Shown here: positions 24,361-33,881 of the stretch, in pieces
How the letters are laid out: each line of letters starts with the position of its first letter
How positions within the stretch are numbered: position 1 is the first letter of the stretch
Origin: CAZUZD01 sp964624465
GTDB taxonomy: Bacteria > Planctomycetota > Planctomycetia > Isosphaerales > Isosphaeraceae
Assembly (NCBI GenBank): GCA_964624465.1
Contig: CAZUZD010000028.1
Coordinates: forward strand, 1-33,881
Direction of reading: 5' to 3'
Length of the DNA: 33,881 nucleotides
Notes under the pieces: model-generated
What the model was told of the DNA's origin: nothing
What the model saw: the letters and a program-made list of their open reading frames with translations, nothing else
The model's database searches: none
Translations under genes and position numbers: made by a program

Positions 24361-25551
24361 TCAGTTGGCCTTGGGGTTCAGGCGGGACGAGCCGGGCAGG
24401 GGGGGCAGCGCGGCGGTCGTCTCGGCCGGGGTGACGGCGGCGGCCGCCGAGCGGATCGCCGGCGAGGGGTCGCTGGTCGCCATCTCGGCCAGGCGGGCGC
24501 GGGCCTCGTCGCTGTCGCGGCCGATCAGGGCCTTCACGGCGCGGCCGCGGACGGTCTCGTCCTGGTCCCGCGACAGGAACACCAGCCAGACGACCGGGTC
24601 GATCTCGGCGTGCTGGCCGATCAGCTCGACGGCCGAGGCCCGCATCGCGGCGTTCGGGTGGAAGACCATCTTGCCCAGGCCGATCTGGCCGGAGCTCAGG
24701 CCACGCTCGGTGAGGACGGCCTCGGCCGTGGCCCCGACGCCCGGCATCGGGTCGTAGAGCAAGGGCAGCAGCCGCTCCTCGTCGAGCAGGGTCGGGCGCT
24801 TCGCGAAGCCGCGAATCACCGTCAGGCGGACGTCGACGTCGGGGTCGGCCAGGTAGGCGACGGCCGGCTCGGCCTTGACGTCGAGCGGCAGGGCGGCCAG
24901 CACGGCGACGGCGTTGGCCCGCACCTTGGGCGAGGCGTCGCCCAGGCTCTTGACGACATCGGCGTGCAGCGACTCCTTCCAGGCGGCCAGCGCATCGAGC
25001 TGGCGGGGAGTCTCGTCGACGCCCGGCGACCAGGTCCAGAACCGGCCGATCTCGGCGACGGCCGTGGCCCGCACGCCCTCGTCGGGATCACCCAGGGCGG
25101 CGCCCAGGATCTCGTGGACGGGGGTCAGCGAGGTGGTCCAGTCGGCCGGGGCCGGCTCGACGCCGTAGCGGCCCAGGATCCGGGCGGCCGTCATCGCGGC
25201 CGAGGCCCGGCCGTAGCCGGAGAGCTTCGGGAACGCGGCCCGCAGGCCGGCCACGGCCGCGTGCCAGTCGGCGCTCTCGGACTCCAGGATGGCCGGCACC
25301 GGCTGGCCGTCCGGGGTCACGGCCCGCTGCTGGAGCACGGCCACAGCCATGCCGTCGGCCTGGCGGACCGCCGCGGCCCGGGCCGCCAGCGGGGTGTCGG
25401 CCCCGACGGCCGCCGTACCGCTGCCGCCGGCCGCCGCGCCCGGCGCGGGCCGGGGTGTGCCGGTGAACTTCCAGGCGAGGCCGCCCACCGCCGCCAGTCC
25501 CAGGGCTCCGGCGGTGATCCCCACCCACGTGCGATTGCTGCGCTCTGGCAT
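24361..25551 (-). CDS. Membrane-anchored HEAT-repeat protein
   Basis: The 396-residue protein has one N-terminal hydrophobic segment (about 9-28) that may be an anchor or signal, then an Ala/Gly/Pro linker, then a run of helical HEAT-like repeats (about 130-375). Repeats are seen as LGDPDEGVRATAVAEIGRF, LGDASPKVRANAVAVLAAL, LADPDVDVRLTVIRGFAKR, FHPNAAMRASAVELIGQH and SRDQDETVRGRAVKALIGR. Such scaffolds bind proteins or cofactors; no enzymatic domain is seen. GGAGG is placed 6 bases before the ATG. The gene is divergent from the exported protein at 25928 and convergent with the MFS gene. The partner is unknown. Confidence 0.85.
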   Translation of the reverse strand: MPERSNRTWVGITAGALGLAAVGGLAWKFTGTPRPAPGAAAGGSGTAAVGADTPLAARAAAVRQADGMAVAVLQQRAVTPDGQPVPAILESESADWHAAVAGLRAAFPKLSGYGRASAAMTAARILGRYGVEPAPADWTTSLTPVHEILGAALGDPDEGVRATAVAEIGRFWTWSPGVDETPRQLDALAAWKESLHADVVKSLGDASPKVRANAVAVLAALPLDVKAEPAVAYLADPDVDVRLTVIRGFAKRPTLLDEERLLPLLYDPMPGVGATAEAVLTERGLSSGQIGLGKMVFHPNAAMRASAVELIGQHAEIDPVVWLVFLSRDQDETVRGRAVKALIGRDSDEARARLAEMATSDPSPAIRSAAAAVTPAETTAALPPLPGSSRLNPKAN

Positions 25552-25667
25552 TGACCGCCTCCGTGCTGTCCAGACCGTTGAGGTGCGTGTCCCAGGGGCC
25601 CCGTGGCCCGGCCCCGTCGGCTCGCGGGCTCCGCCACTTGAGCCGGATGGGCCCGATTTCGGCGCGG

Positions 25668-25695
25668 ATCGTACTCAATCCGCCCGTTCCGGCAA
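25668..25695 (-). promoter_or_regulatory. Candidate promoter for the HEAT-repeat gene
   Basis: On the minus strand, TTGCCG (25695-25690) and TACGAT (25673-25668) are 16 bases apart, about 115 bases before the ATG. The remaining gene-free stretch to 25927 shows no clear promoter for the plus-strand gene. Confidence 0.35.
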
Positions 25696-25927
25696 GTCCA
25701 CTTGACCCGTTCGACCCCACCGACGGGCCTTTTCCCCAGATCCCCCAGATTGGCGCCATCCACGGAAATTGCCGCAACCGGGCAGACGGGCGAGAGCGCG
25801 GCGGGCCCGCCGGCCGATGGAAAGTCTCGGAACGGAACGCCCGGTGGCCGGCAGGATGCGAGGCGGGGACGGGCGGCTCCGATGGGCTCGATAGATGGCC
25901 TTGGTCGGTGCGAAGGAATCCCAACCC

Positions 25928-26779
25928 ATGGTCGCTCGACAACAGGGGGTCCACGCCCGGAGGGGGTGGATCCGTTGGATGCTCGGCACGTTGCTGGCGG
26001 TCGCCGCCGGGGCGAGTCCGGCGCAGGCGGGGGGGCGGTCGCTGGACCCCGAGTCGGTGTTGCCGATGGCCCAAGTGCCGCCGCAGCATCGCGAGTCGGT
26101 CACGGAGGTCCTCCGCGAGCACACCTTGCATCGCAAGGGCAAGCCGGAGACCTTCCCGTGCAACCCGCGCCTGTACATGAACCTGCTCAATGACCCGGTG
26201 CTGACCCTGGCCCTCTGGAAGGACCTGGGCCCCAGCCCGGCGACGCTCCAGCAGGTCGGGCCGAACACGTACTCGGGCACCGACGGCGCCGGCGCCAACG
26301 CGGCCTGGGACTACCTGGTCCGCTCGCCACGCCTGCACGTCATGCTCTGCAAGCTCGACTACACCGGACCGCGCGGCAACACCCGGCTCAACGGGCGGGT
26401 GCTGCTGATCGTCCGCTCGGGCTTCTTCCGCGAGGTCAACGGCGAGTTCTGGGTGCAGCACGACATCGAGGCGTACGTGAAGGTGGACTCCCGCGGCTGG
26501 AAGGCCGTGGCCGCCACCGCACGACCCCTGATCGAGAAGATCCTCGAGGACCAGATCAGCGAGGCCGGCCTGTTCGTCTCGCTGATGGGCCGCCTCGTCG
26601 AGATGTACCCCGACTGGGCCGTCTCGGTCGCCGACCGCGAGGCGAACCTCCGCCCCGACGGTCGCGAGGCGTTCACCAAGCTCGTGCAGGAGACCCGCCG
26701 CCCCGGCGCCTTCCGGGGGCGCCCGGTGGTGGCCGACGGCGCCGTGCAACCCGCCTCGGGGGCCCCGGTCCGCCGCTGA
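25928..26779 (+). CDS. Exported protein, function not recognised
   Basis: The protein has 283 residues with a clear signal peptide (basic MVARQQGVHARRGWIR, hydrophobic MLGTLLAVAAGA, and an A-x-A-like end SPAQA at about 34). The mature part has alternating strands and amphipathic helices: SPRLHVMLCKLDYTGPRG, RVLLIVRSGFFREVNGEFWVQHDIEAYVKVDSRG, then a helix PLIEKILEDQISEAG. This resembles a SRPBCC/START-like lipid-binding fold by pattern only. ATG 25928 has AAGGA about 11 bases upstream and makes the signal peptide start well; ATG 25895 would add 11 residues. It converges with the AsmA-like gene. I cannot assign a substrate. Confidence 0.75.
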   Translation: MVARQQGVHARRGWIRWMLGTLLAVAAGASPAQAGGRSLDPESVLPMAQVPPQHRESVTEVLREHTLHRKGKPETFPCNPRLYMNLLNDPVLTLALWKDLGPSPATLQQVGPNTYSGTDGAGANAAWDYLVRSPRLHVMLCKLDYTGPRGNTRLNGRVLLIVRSGFFREVNGEFWVQHDIEAYVKVDSRGWKAVAATARPLIEKILEDQISEAGLFVSLMGRLVEMYPDWAVSVADREANLRPDGREAFTKLVQETRRPGAFRGRPVVADGAVQPASGAPVRR

Positions 26780-26836
26780 CCCCGCTCACTCGCTACTGCC
26801 TTGCCAACGCTCACTTCCCGCGTCCCGGGCCGGTCC

Positions 26837-26864
26837 GGGTCTCCCTTCTTGCAGGGGGGGACCC
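26837..26864. terminator. Weak hairpin between convergent genes
   Basis: GGGTCTCCC (26837-26845) pairs with the right arm at 26856-26864 (nine pairs, one G-U) around a 10-base loop. It lies between the stops of the exported protein and the AsmA-like gene. It is a possible shared terminator; no T-run is present. Confidence 0.35.
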
Positions 26865-26895
26865 TGGCCGGCTCGATCGCGTTGGCGGATCGGCC

Positions 26896-29800
26896 TCACT
26901 TCAGCAGGCCCAGCGGCAGCCGCAGTGCCCCGGCGAAGAAGCCGACGGCGGCGTTGGTCACGGTCACCGTCGGGTCGAGGTTCACCGACGGGTTGCGGAG
27001 CGTGCCGGTGACCCGGAACTTCAGGAGCCGGCTCGACAGGAAGTTGGCCACCTGGAGGGTCGCCTCGCTGCCACGCACCTGGTTCAGGCCCGGGATCAGG
27101 GCCAGCAGGGCGTTGCCGGTCTGCGGGATGATCTGGTTCGTGTTCACGAGCACGACCAGGTCGAGGTCCTGGTTGTAGGCGATCGTCCCCTCCGCGTGGA
27201 GCTGGAGGATGCGGCCCTGGAGCCCGCACTCCTCGATCTCCAGACCGCGGCCGTTGAGCACGCCGCGGAGCTGCCCGCGCTCGAAGACGCCGCCCGAGGC
27301 CCCGCCCAGGAACCGGTCGAGGGCGCGGAGGATCGGCACGTCCCCCAGCGCGGCGTCGGCCAGAGTGAGCTCGACCCGGCCCTGGTACGAGGCCGGCGTG
27401 GCGCGGTCGGTGCCGCCCAGGCTGATCCGGCCGCCGAGCTTGCCCGTGCTCGGCCGCGCGGCGTCGGACAGGGCGCGGTTGAGCGTCTCCAGGTCGAGGT
27501 CCGCCAGCTCGATCTCGGTCTGGAAGCCGCGCGACTGGCCCAGCCGGGTGCGAATGTTCCCCTGCACGCGGCCCCTGGCGAACCGGGCCGACCAGCGTGT
27601 CAGGTCGAGGCTGCCGGCGCCCGAGGCGGGCACGTAGGTCAGGGTGATGGGCGCCCGCACCTCGCTGAGCGGCAGGCCGAGCAGCTCGCCGCGGTCGATC
27701 CGCAGCTCGCCGTCGACCCGCAGGCCGGGGTCGAGTCGGCCGGCCAGCCGGAGCGCCGCCGTGCCGTGCGCCCCCTGGGCCAGCACCGGCTCGAAGGCGA
27801 GCAGCCGGGCCAGCTCGGCCCGCTCGACGTCGACGCGGAACTGCACGCTCCCGGGCGGAGCCGGCGGCGGCTCCGACCGGGCGCTGGCGCGCACCGTGCC
27901 GCCGAAGAGGTCTCCCTCCAGCGGCTGGGCCTCCCAGCCGCCGGGCGTGATCGCGAACGTGGCGCGCAGCCGACCGAGCGGCAGCACGCGGCCCCACGAC
28001 AGGTCGCGCACCTCGGCGAATCCCCGCGCGCCCAGGGTGCCGCCGGGGTTCAGCCGCACGTTGGTGTTGATCGCCCCCTGGCCTTCCAGCGGCTCCAGCG
28101 CGCCCAGCTCGAGCGCCCGCCAGAGCTCGGGCCGCAGCGAGAATCCGACCGCCTGCGCGTGCGAGTCGAGCGGGCCCGAGGGCGGGATCGGACCCGAGCC
28201 CGCCAGGCGGAACCGGCCATCGAGCCCGTCGCCAGCCAGCTCGTACCGCACCGTCCCCTGCTTGAGCTCGGCGGTCGCCACCACGGCGGTCACCGGCACG
28301 CCCCGGAGCGTGAGCCCGGGGGCCTGGAACCGGGCCTGCGCGGCGACGGCCGGGGAGCCGCCCGCCGGGTCGCGGCTGACGGTGAACGTCGCCTGGCCGT
28401 CGGCCCGGCCGGTCATCGGCAGGCCGGCGCCGGGGACCAGGGCGGCGAGCTTCGCGGTGTCGAGCCCACGGAGTTCGGCGCGGCCGGTGATCGGGCCGGC
28501 GCCACGGTCGGGGATGGTCGCCTGTGCCCGGAACCCGGCGCCCAGCGGCCTGGCCTCGGGGATGGCGACGACGATGCCCGCCTCGGTCGTCGACCACTTG
28601 AGCGGCACGTCGCCGAGCGCCACGCCCGCCGCCTGGAGCCGGGCGACGCGGCCCTCGCCGTCGGTGATCACGGCCCAGGGCTTCGCGGTCCCCCGGCCCT
28701 GCGCCCGCAGGGCCACGCGGCCGGCCATGCCCCGCAGCGACTCGGGCAGGCGGGGGACCAGGGCCAGCAGCCGGGCGAGGTCCCAGTCGTCGATCCGGAG
28801 CCTGGCGTCGAACTCGTGCGGCGGCGTGAGTGCCAGCCGGCCGTCGAGAGCCAGCGGCCGGCCCGCGAGCGTGGCCGTGAACTTGCCGACGGTGAGCGTG
28901 CCCCCGGCGACGGTCGCATCGGTGGCCACGGTGTCGAGCGCCGTGCCGCGGTACGTCACCCGCTCGGCCGTCAGATGCCCGCCGGCCTGCCAGGCCTCGG
29001 GGTCGTCGGCGTGGGCCAGGTCGCCGATGACGTCGACGGTGCCCGTGACGCGCCCGGTCACCGGCGCCGGCGGCGGCACGTAGGGGGCGATCAGCTCGGA
29101 GATCGGCAGGTCGACGCCCTCGACGTGCGCCTCGAATCGCCCGCGCGGCTCCAGCTCGGCCCGGAGCCGGCCCCGGAACGCGCCGGGGGCCAGCGGGTCG
29201 CCGTCGCCGAAGTCGGGGGCGGCCGGCGGGTGCGCCAGCAGGCCACCCTGCACGCGCTCCACCAGCACGCCGGCGATCCGCCGGAGTTCCAGCACGCCGT
29301 CGGACAGGTCCAGCTCGGCCGTCACCCGACCCAGGTCGATCCCCGCCACCGTGCCGCCGGTGAGCGTGACCGAGCCGTGGAACGCATAGCCCCGCAGCTC
29401 GCGGAGCCGCCCCAGCGGGATCGTCGCGTTCGCCTTCACGCTCAGCCGGCCCGAGGCGACGAACGGCAGCACGATCCCAAGCGCCTGCGCCCTGGCAATC
29501 AGCGGGTCCAGGTCCAGGTCGTCGAACTCCATCTGGGTGCGGATCGACTTCGGCATCACGAACCCCGGCGACTTCGGCCGGTCGGGCGCCTGCGCCGCGG
29601 CCGGTGCCGGGGTGCCGGGCCCCTGCGGCGGGTTCGCGGCGGGGGTTTGCATCGCGATCAGCGTGCTGACGATCCAGGCGGGCATGTTCCGGGCCGTAGG
29701 GCCTGCGGGACGGGGACTCGGGGCTCCGGCCGATGGCGGGTCGTCCGGTGGGTCGAGCGGCGCCGGGCCGTCGTCCGGCGGGTTCGCGGAGTCGGCCGGG

Positions 29801-31008
29801 GCGGTGTCGTAGACGATCTCATCCTTCTCGGCCCGCATGGCGAGCTTCAGCGACTTGAACGGGATGTCTCCCAGCGTGCCGCCGGTGAGCTCCCCCTGAC
29901 CGGTCGAGCCGTCGAGGCGGGCGCCATCGGGGTCGAGGCTCAGGCGCAGGTGCGCCGATCCCGAGAGCCGGCCGGTCAGGCCGGCGTCCTGGAGCTGCCA
30001 GGTCTCGGGCGTCCGCTCGACGTCGACGTTCCGGAGCCGCAGGCCCAGGTTCAGCCGGGGGGGCCTGGCGGCGAAGTCGAGCCGGCCGGAGACCTCGGCG
30101 GTGCCGTCGAGCGCGCGGCCGCGGAGCGACCGCAGTTCGACCTGATCGTTGTGGATGCGCACCTCGCCCGTGGCGTCGGACAGGTCGAGGCCCAGCTCGG
30201 GCAGGGCCACGGCGGTCCCCGCCGAGCGCACGATCACGAGCACGTCGGGCGGCCGACCGTCGGGCATGGGGGCCTGCACGGTCAAGGCGGCGTCGACCGG
30301 GCCGATCACCGTGACGTGCCGCCAGGTCTCCTCGGGTACGAAGGGCAAGCACGCCGCCGCCTCGGCACTGGCGGCGACGGCCGGGGCCCGGACCGCGAGC
30401 CGGGCCGAGGGGCCGGGCTCGACGGCCAGGTCCCCTTCCGCGGTGAGCGGGCCCCAGCGGGGGTCTTCCGCCTGCGCCTCGAATCGTGCGGTGCGCCCCG
30501 ACGTGCCTGGTGTCGGGGTCAACCGGCCCGTGATGCCGCCGACGGACAGCTCGCGGCGGCCCTCCTGCGCGAACGTGAGCCGGCCGTTGGCGACGCTCGC
30601 CACGGGCAGGCGGTCCGTGCCCGGGGGCCGTTCCGGGAACGTCACGAGCGGCTGGCCCGAGCGGTCGAGCCGGATCGTCACCTCCGGCCGTTCGAAGGCG
30701 AGCACGGTCGGGGCGAACCGGCCGGTGAAGAACCCCGCCAGCGAGAGGTCGGTGCGGACCCAGGCGGCGCGGGCCCAGACGGGGGCGTCGGTCGCGGCCG
30801 ACTCGTGCAGCCGCAGCCCGCGCACCCCGGCCGAGTGCCAGTTCAGCCACCAGCCGTCGAACGCCACCCGCCCGCCGACCCTGGCCTCGACCTGGGCGGC
30901 GATGATGCGTGGCACGGCGAGGGCCCCGACGGCGAGGGCGGCGAGGGCGAGCCCGCCCACCACCGCCCCACGCCGGAGCCATCGCCTGGTCCGCTCCCCG
31001 ATCGGCAT
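26896..31008 (-). CDS. AsmA/YhdP-like envelope protein (1370 residues)
   Basis: The protein has one N-terminal helix (about 12-32) that would fix it in the inner membrane, followed by a long repetitive beta-rich body typical of AsmA, YhdP and TamB. These are thought to bridge the periplasm and move phospholipids between membranes. A Pro/Asp/Ala-rich linker near residues 395-480 splits the body in two. The C-terminal part, with repeated GELRGRVD-style strands and a terminal segment ending NLDPTVTVTNAAVGFFAGALRLPLGLL, fits the AsmA-like C-terminal domain. GGAGGAGG lies 8 bases before the ATG at 31008. The M16 peptidase stop is 88 bases upstream, so the two are probably one operon. The exact family member is uncertain. 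Confidence 0.82.
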   Translation of the reverse strand: MPIGERTRRWLRRGAVVGGLALAALAVGALAVPRIIAAQVEARVGGRVAFDGWWLNWHSAGVRGLRLHESAATDAPVWARAAWVRTDLSLAGFFTGRFAPTVLAFERPEVTIRLDRSGQPLVTFPERPPGTDRLPVASVANGRLTFAQEGRRELSVGGITGRLTPTPGTSGRTARFEAQAEDPRWGPLTAEGDLAVEPGPSARLAVRAPAVAASAEAAACLPFVPEETWRHVTVIGPVDAALTVQAPMPDGRPPDVLVIVRSAGTAVALPELGLDLSDATGEVRIHNDQVELRSLRGRALDGTAEVSGRLDFAARPPRLNLGLRLRNVDVERTPETWQLQDAGLTGRLSGSAHLRLSLDPDGARLDGSTGQGELTGGTLGDIPFKSLKLAMRAEKDEIVYDTAPADSANPPDDGPAPLDPPDDPPSAGAPSPRPAGPTARNMPAWIVSTLIAMQTPAANPPQGPGTPAPAAAQAPDRPKSPGFVMPKSIRTQMEFDDLDLDPLIARAQALGIVLPFVASGRLSVKANATIPLGRLRELRGYAFHGSVTLTGGTVAGIDLGRVTAELDLSDGVLELRRIAGVLVERVQGGLLAHPPAAPDFGDGDPLAPGAFRGRLRAELEPRGRFEAHVEGVDLPISELIAPYVPPPAPVTGRVTGTVDVIGDLAHADDPEAWQAGGHLTAERVTYRGTALDTVATDATVAGGTLTVGKFTATLAGRPLALDGRLALTPPHEFDARLRIDDWDLARLLALVPRLPESLRGMAGRVALRAQGRGTAKPWAVITDGEGRVARLQAAGVALGDVPLKWSTTEAGIVVAIPEARPLGAGFRAQATIPDRGAGPITGRAELRGLDTAKLAALVPGAGLPMTGRADGQATFTVSRDPAGGSPAVAAQARFQAPGLTLRGVPVTAVVATAELKQGTVRYELAGDGLDGRFRLAGSGPIPPSGPLDSHAQAVGFSLRPELWRALELGALEPLEGQGAINTNVRLNPGGTLGARGFAEVRDLSWGRVLPLGRLRATFAITPGGWEAQPLEGDLFGGTVRASARSEPPPAPPGSVQFRVDVERAELARLLAFEPVLAQGAHGTAALRLAGRLDPGLRVDGELRIDRGELLGLPLSEVRAPITLTYVPASGAGSLDLTRWSARFARGRVQGNIRTRLGQSRGFQTEIELADLDLETLNRALSDAARPSTGKLGGRISLGGTDRATPASYQGRVELTLADAALGDVPILRALDRFLGGASGGVFERGQLRGVLNGRGLEIEECGLQGRILQLHAEGTIAYNQDLDLVVLVNTNQIIPQTGNALLALIPGLNQVRGSEATLQVANFLSSRLLKFRVTGTLRNPSVNLDPTVTVTNAAVGFFAGALRLPLGLLK

Positions 31009-31096
31009 TGCCTCGGCCTCCTCCGTGCGGTGGTCCCACGCGGACCGGGCCGATGCAAATCGCCGACCGGACGCGGGCGGAAATCTCCGATCGGGC

Positions 31097-33881
31097 TCAG
31101 GGGGCGACCGGCTTGCCGTCGAAGTCGATCGTCCGGATCGCGGTGAAGCCGAGCTTCCCGAGCGGCTCCAGCAACGCCTTGCGATCGCCGACGATCAGGA
31201 TCACCCGCTCCTTCGATCCGGCCAGCTCGCCCATCACGCTCCGGACCCGCTCGGGCTGTGCGGCCTGGAGCCGCTTCAGGAACGAGTCGAACTCGTCGGG
31301 CGGCAGGTCGTGGGTCGCCAGCTCGGCCAGGGCCCCGGCCAGGCCGGCGGGCGACTCGAACTGGTCGGGGAAGCTCTGCCGCTCGGCGCCGATGGCCGTG
31401 GCCAGCTCCTCGTCGGTGAACGGCTTCGAGCCGTCGAGCAGCCCGTCCAGCTCGCGGATCACTTCCCGGAGCGCGGGCGCCGTGGCGTCGGCCCGCACCT
31501 GGGTGCGGACGGCCCAGACGCTCTGGCCCTTGCGGTAGCTGAACGTCGAGCCGGCGCCGTAGGTGAAGCCGTTGCGCTCGCGGAGGTTCTGGTTCAGCCG
31601 GCTCAGGAAGTCGCCGCCGAGGATCCGGTTGCCGATCAGGGTCTCGAAGTACCGCGGGTCGCGGCGATCGGCCCAGCGGCGGCCGACGCTGACGACGCTC
31701 TGCACCGCGCCCGGCTTGTCGACCAGGTACACCGTCCCCGGCTCGGCCTTCAGCGGCGTCTGGGCGATGGTGGGCCGGGGGGCACCCGCTCCGGTCCAGC
31801 TCGCCAGGGCCTTCTCGAGCTGGGCGAACAGGGCCGCCGGCTCGAAGTCGCCGACGGCGATCAGGACGGCCCCCTTCGGCACGAACCGGGCCCGGTGGAA
31901 GGCCTTCACGTCGTCGAGGGTGATCGCCTTGACCGTCGACGCGAAGCCGTCGCCGGGGCGGCCGAAGGGATGATCCTGGCCGTAGAGCAGGGACCGGAAG
32001 GCGCGCTGGGAGATCCAGCCGGGGTTGTCCGGCCCCTGGAGCAGGTCGGTGAGCTGGAGCTGCCGCTCGCGGTCAAAGTCGGCCGGGTCGAATCGCGGCT
32101 GGGTGAGGACCTCGGCGGCCAGGGCCAGCGCGGGGTCGAGGTTGCGGGCGAGGGTCGAGACGCTCAACGAGGTCTGTTCCAGACCGGCCGCGACCCCGAA
32201 CGAGACGCCGAGCGCGTCGAAGGCCTCGGCCAGCTCGGGGGCGGTCAGCCGCCTGGTCCCCTTGTCGAGCAGGTCGGCGGTGAGGGTGGCCAGGCCGGCG
32301 CGGCCGTCGGGGTCGTCGACGGTGCCGGCGGGCAGGAGCAGGCGGATCTGGGCGACCGGCAGGATGTGCCAGGGGGCGGCCCACACCTCGACGCCGTTGG
32401 AGAGCGTGTGCCGTTGCACCTTGGGCGGCTGGTACGCCGCCGCCGGCGCGGGGCCGGGCATCCTCGACCAGTCGGGCCCGCCCTTCGGCTCGCGCACGAC
32501 CAGCTCGCCGTCGGCGCGGCCGTCGGGCTTCGGGCCGGCCTGCACGGCGACCGACTCGTCGGCGCCGGGGCGGATCCAGAGCACAACCTTCTGGGGCGTG
32601 AGGTACGTGCGGGCCACCCGCGCCAGGTCGGCGGGGGTCACCGTGTAGTACCGCTCGAACTCCTTGCGGTAGTACTCGGGGTCGTCCTTCTGCGAGAACC
32701 CGGTCGCTAGTGTCACGGCCCGCATCAGCGGCGCGGTGAGCTGGGCGAACGAGGACTGCTCGAACTTCGCCAGTGCCCGCGCCAGCTCGGCCGCCGTTGG
32801 GGGCTCGGCGGCCAGCCGCTTCAGCTCGGCCTCCAGGGCCGCCTCCAGCTTCGCCGGGTCGGTCCCCTCGGCGACGGTGGCCTGGATGCCGAAGGTGCCA
32901 GCGATCTCGCGGGTGTCGCTGCTGGCGCTGACGGCGCTGGCCACGCGGCCCTCGCGCACCAGGGCCCGCTGCAACCGGGCGGCCTCGCCGTCGGAGAGGA
33001 TCGTCGCCAGCAGGTCCAGGGCCGGGGCGTCCGGGTGATCGTCGGCCACGCCGGGCCAGTCGAGGTAGATGCGGGCGAGCTGCACGTCGTCGGTCATCTC
33101 GAGGCGACGCGCCACGGGGGGCGTCGGCGGCATGACGACCTTCGGCGGCACGGGGCCGGCGACCAGCGGACCGAAGTACTTCTCGATCAGGACCCTGGCC
33201 TGGGCGGGGTCGAAGTCGCCGGCCAGGCAGAGGGTGGCGTTGGCCGGGTGGTAGAACTCGGCGAAGAAGCGGCGCAGGTCGTCGAGCGTGGCCGCGCCCA
33301 GGTCCTTCATCGAGCCGATGACCGACCACGAGTAGGGGGACCCGGCGGGGAAGACGTTCGCCAGGAGCGTCTCCTCGGCGAGGCCGTAGGGCACGTTCTC
33401 GTAGCTCTGGCGCCGCTCGTTCTTGACCACCTCGCGCTCGGTGTCGAACTTGACCTGGTCGAGCGCCGAGGAGAGGAACCCGAGCCGCTCGGCTTCGAGG
33501 TACAGCGCCCGTTCGAGGAAGTCGCTGGGCACGGTCTCGAAGTAGACGGTCATGTCGTCGGAGGTGAAGGCGTTGGACTGGGCCCCGGCCTCCTGGAGCG
33601 GGATGTCGTAGTTGGGCACGTGCTTCGTGCCGCGGAACATCATGTGTTCGAAGAAGTGCGCGAACCCGGTGCGGCCGGCCCGCTCGTTCTTGGCTCCGAC
33701 GTGGTAGGCGACGCAGACGGTCACGCGCGGCACGGTCGGGTCGCGGTGCAGGACGACCTTGAGGCCGTTGGGCAGCCGGTACGACTCGGCGTCGAGCCGG
33801 GGGGCCCGGGGGGTGTCGGCGGCCGGGGCCGGCGCGGGCGGGCCGATGAGGAGCAGGGCGAGCGCCGGCAGGGCGGCGGCT
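31097..33881 (-). CDS. Two-domain M16 zinc metallopeptidase, start outside the window
   Basis: The visible 927 residues form a fused pair of M16 domains, as in the insulinase/pitrilysin superfamily. The first carries the inverted zinc motif HFFEH (33658-33644), and EREVVKNERRQSYEN about 75 residues later should hold the third ligand. The second half (from PPKVQRHTLSNG) keeps the fold but has no HxxEH, as usual for the inactive partner. At the right edge the frame encodes a hydrophobic ALPALALLLIGPP stretch followed by an Ala-Pro segment, so the protein is exported and its start lies just beyond position 33881. The likely role is cleavage of envelope or periplasmic peptides. The AsmA-like gene follows after 88 bases. 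Confidence 0.92.
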   Translation of the reverse strand, partial: AAALPALALLLIGPPAPAPAADTPRAPRLDAESYRLPNGLKVVLHRDPTVPRVTVCVAYHVGAKNERAGRTGFAHFFEHMMFRGTKHVPNYDIPLQEAGAQSNAFTSDDMTVYFETVPSDFLERALYLEAERLGFLSSALDQVKFDTEREVVKNERRQSYENVPYGLAEETLLANVFPAGSPYSWSVIGSMKDLGAATLDDLRRFFAEFYHPANATLCLAGDFDPAQARVLIEKYFGPLVAGPVPPKVVMPPTPPVARRLEMTDDVQLARIYLDWPGVADDHPDAPALDLLATILSDGEAARLQRALVREGRVASAVSASSDTREIAGTFGIQATVAEGTDPAKLEAALEAELKRLAAEPPTAAELARALAKFEQSSFAQLTAPLMRAVTLATGFSQKDDPEYYRKEFERYYTVTPADLARVARTYLTPQKVVLWIRPGADESVAVQAGPKPDGRADGELVVREPKGGPDWSRMPGPAPAAAYQPPKVQRHTLSNGVEVWAAPWHILPVAQIRLLLPAGTVDDPDGRAGLATLTADLLDKGTRRLTAPELAEAFDALGVSFGVAAGLEQTSLSVSTLARNLDPALALAAEVLTQPRFDPADFDRERQLQLTDLLQGPDNPGWISQRAFRSLLYGQDHPFGRPGDGFASTVKAITLDDVKAFHRARFVPKGAVLIAVGDFEPAALFAQLEKALASWTGAGAPRPTIAQTPLKAEPGTVYLVDKPGAVQSVVSVGRRWADRRDPRYFETLIGNRILGGDFLSRLNQNLRERNGFTYGAGSTFSYRKGQSVWAVRTQVRADATAPALREVIRELDGLLDGSKPFTDEELATAIGAERQSFPDQFESPAGLAGALAELATHDLPPDEFDSFLKRLQAAQPERVRSVMGELAGSKERVILIVGDRKALLEPLGKLGFTAIRTIDFDGKPVAP

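Noticed and set aside
27196..31146. 1316-codon plus-strand open frame
   Set aside because: Shadow of the AsmA-like gene; composition is Arg/Gly/Glu/His-rich without domain signatures, whereas the opposite strand shows a coherent AsmA-like protein.

Overview
The window is a GC-rich chromosomal segment, most likely from a planctomycete of the Isosphaeraceae type. Three things point there: two giant Cys-poor exoproteins that start with an L-E-x-R-x-L-M motif, long stalks of roughly 101-residue WGDG repeats, and a mix of planctomycete-flavoured families (DUF1593/Sde182-like, M16, AsmA-like, HEAT repeat). This placement is inference; no rRNA or tRNA gene is present to confirm it. A run of 10 N inside fabG shows the source is a draft assembly or a MAG.

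Layout. 1-859 (minus): groES followed by the 5' part of groEL. 860-1512: a long control region between divergent genes. 1513-5610 and 6074-11845 (plus): two exoproteins built on one plan, namely an N-terminal motif, an enzyme-like head (Asp-box beta-propeller in the first, M36 fungalysin metallopeptidase in the second), a stalk of 6 or 10 repeats, and a shared C-terminal module with a basic tail. 12199-12714 (minus): a Dps ferritin-like protein. 13163-20970: fatty-acid and phospholipid synthesis genes plsX, fabD, fabG, acpP and fabF, split in the middle by a DUF1593 exported protein (plus) and an opposing pair of a cupin protein and a four-helix membrane protein (minus). 21290-24231 (plus): an exported secretin-like protein and a Spns-type MFS transporter. 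24361-25551 (minus): a membrane-anchored HEAT-repeat protein. 25928-26779 (plus): an unrecognised exported protein. 26896-33881 (minus): a two-domain M16 peptidase (start lies outside the window) and a 1370-residue AsmA-like envelope protein, probably one operon.

How it fits together. PlsX, FabD, FabG, AcpP and FabF form the malonyl loading, elongation and reduction core of type II fatty-acid synthesis, with PlsX passing acyl groups on to phospholipid synthesis. Strong GC hairpins close most transcription units and one lies between acpP and fabF, which suggests acpP is made in excess. The least ordinary part is the pair of exoproteins at 1.5-11.8 kb. The window otherwise looks like core chromosome: I saw no CRISPR array, insertion sequence, phage gene or defence system.
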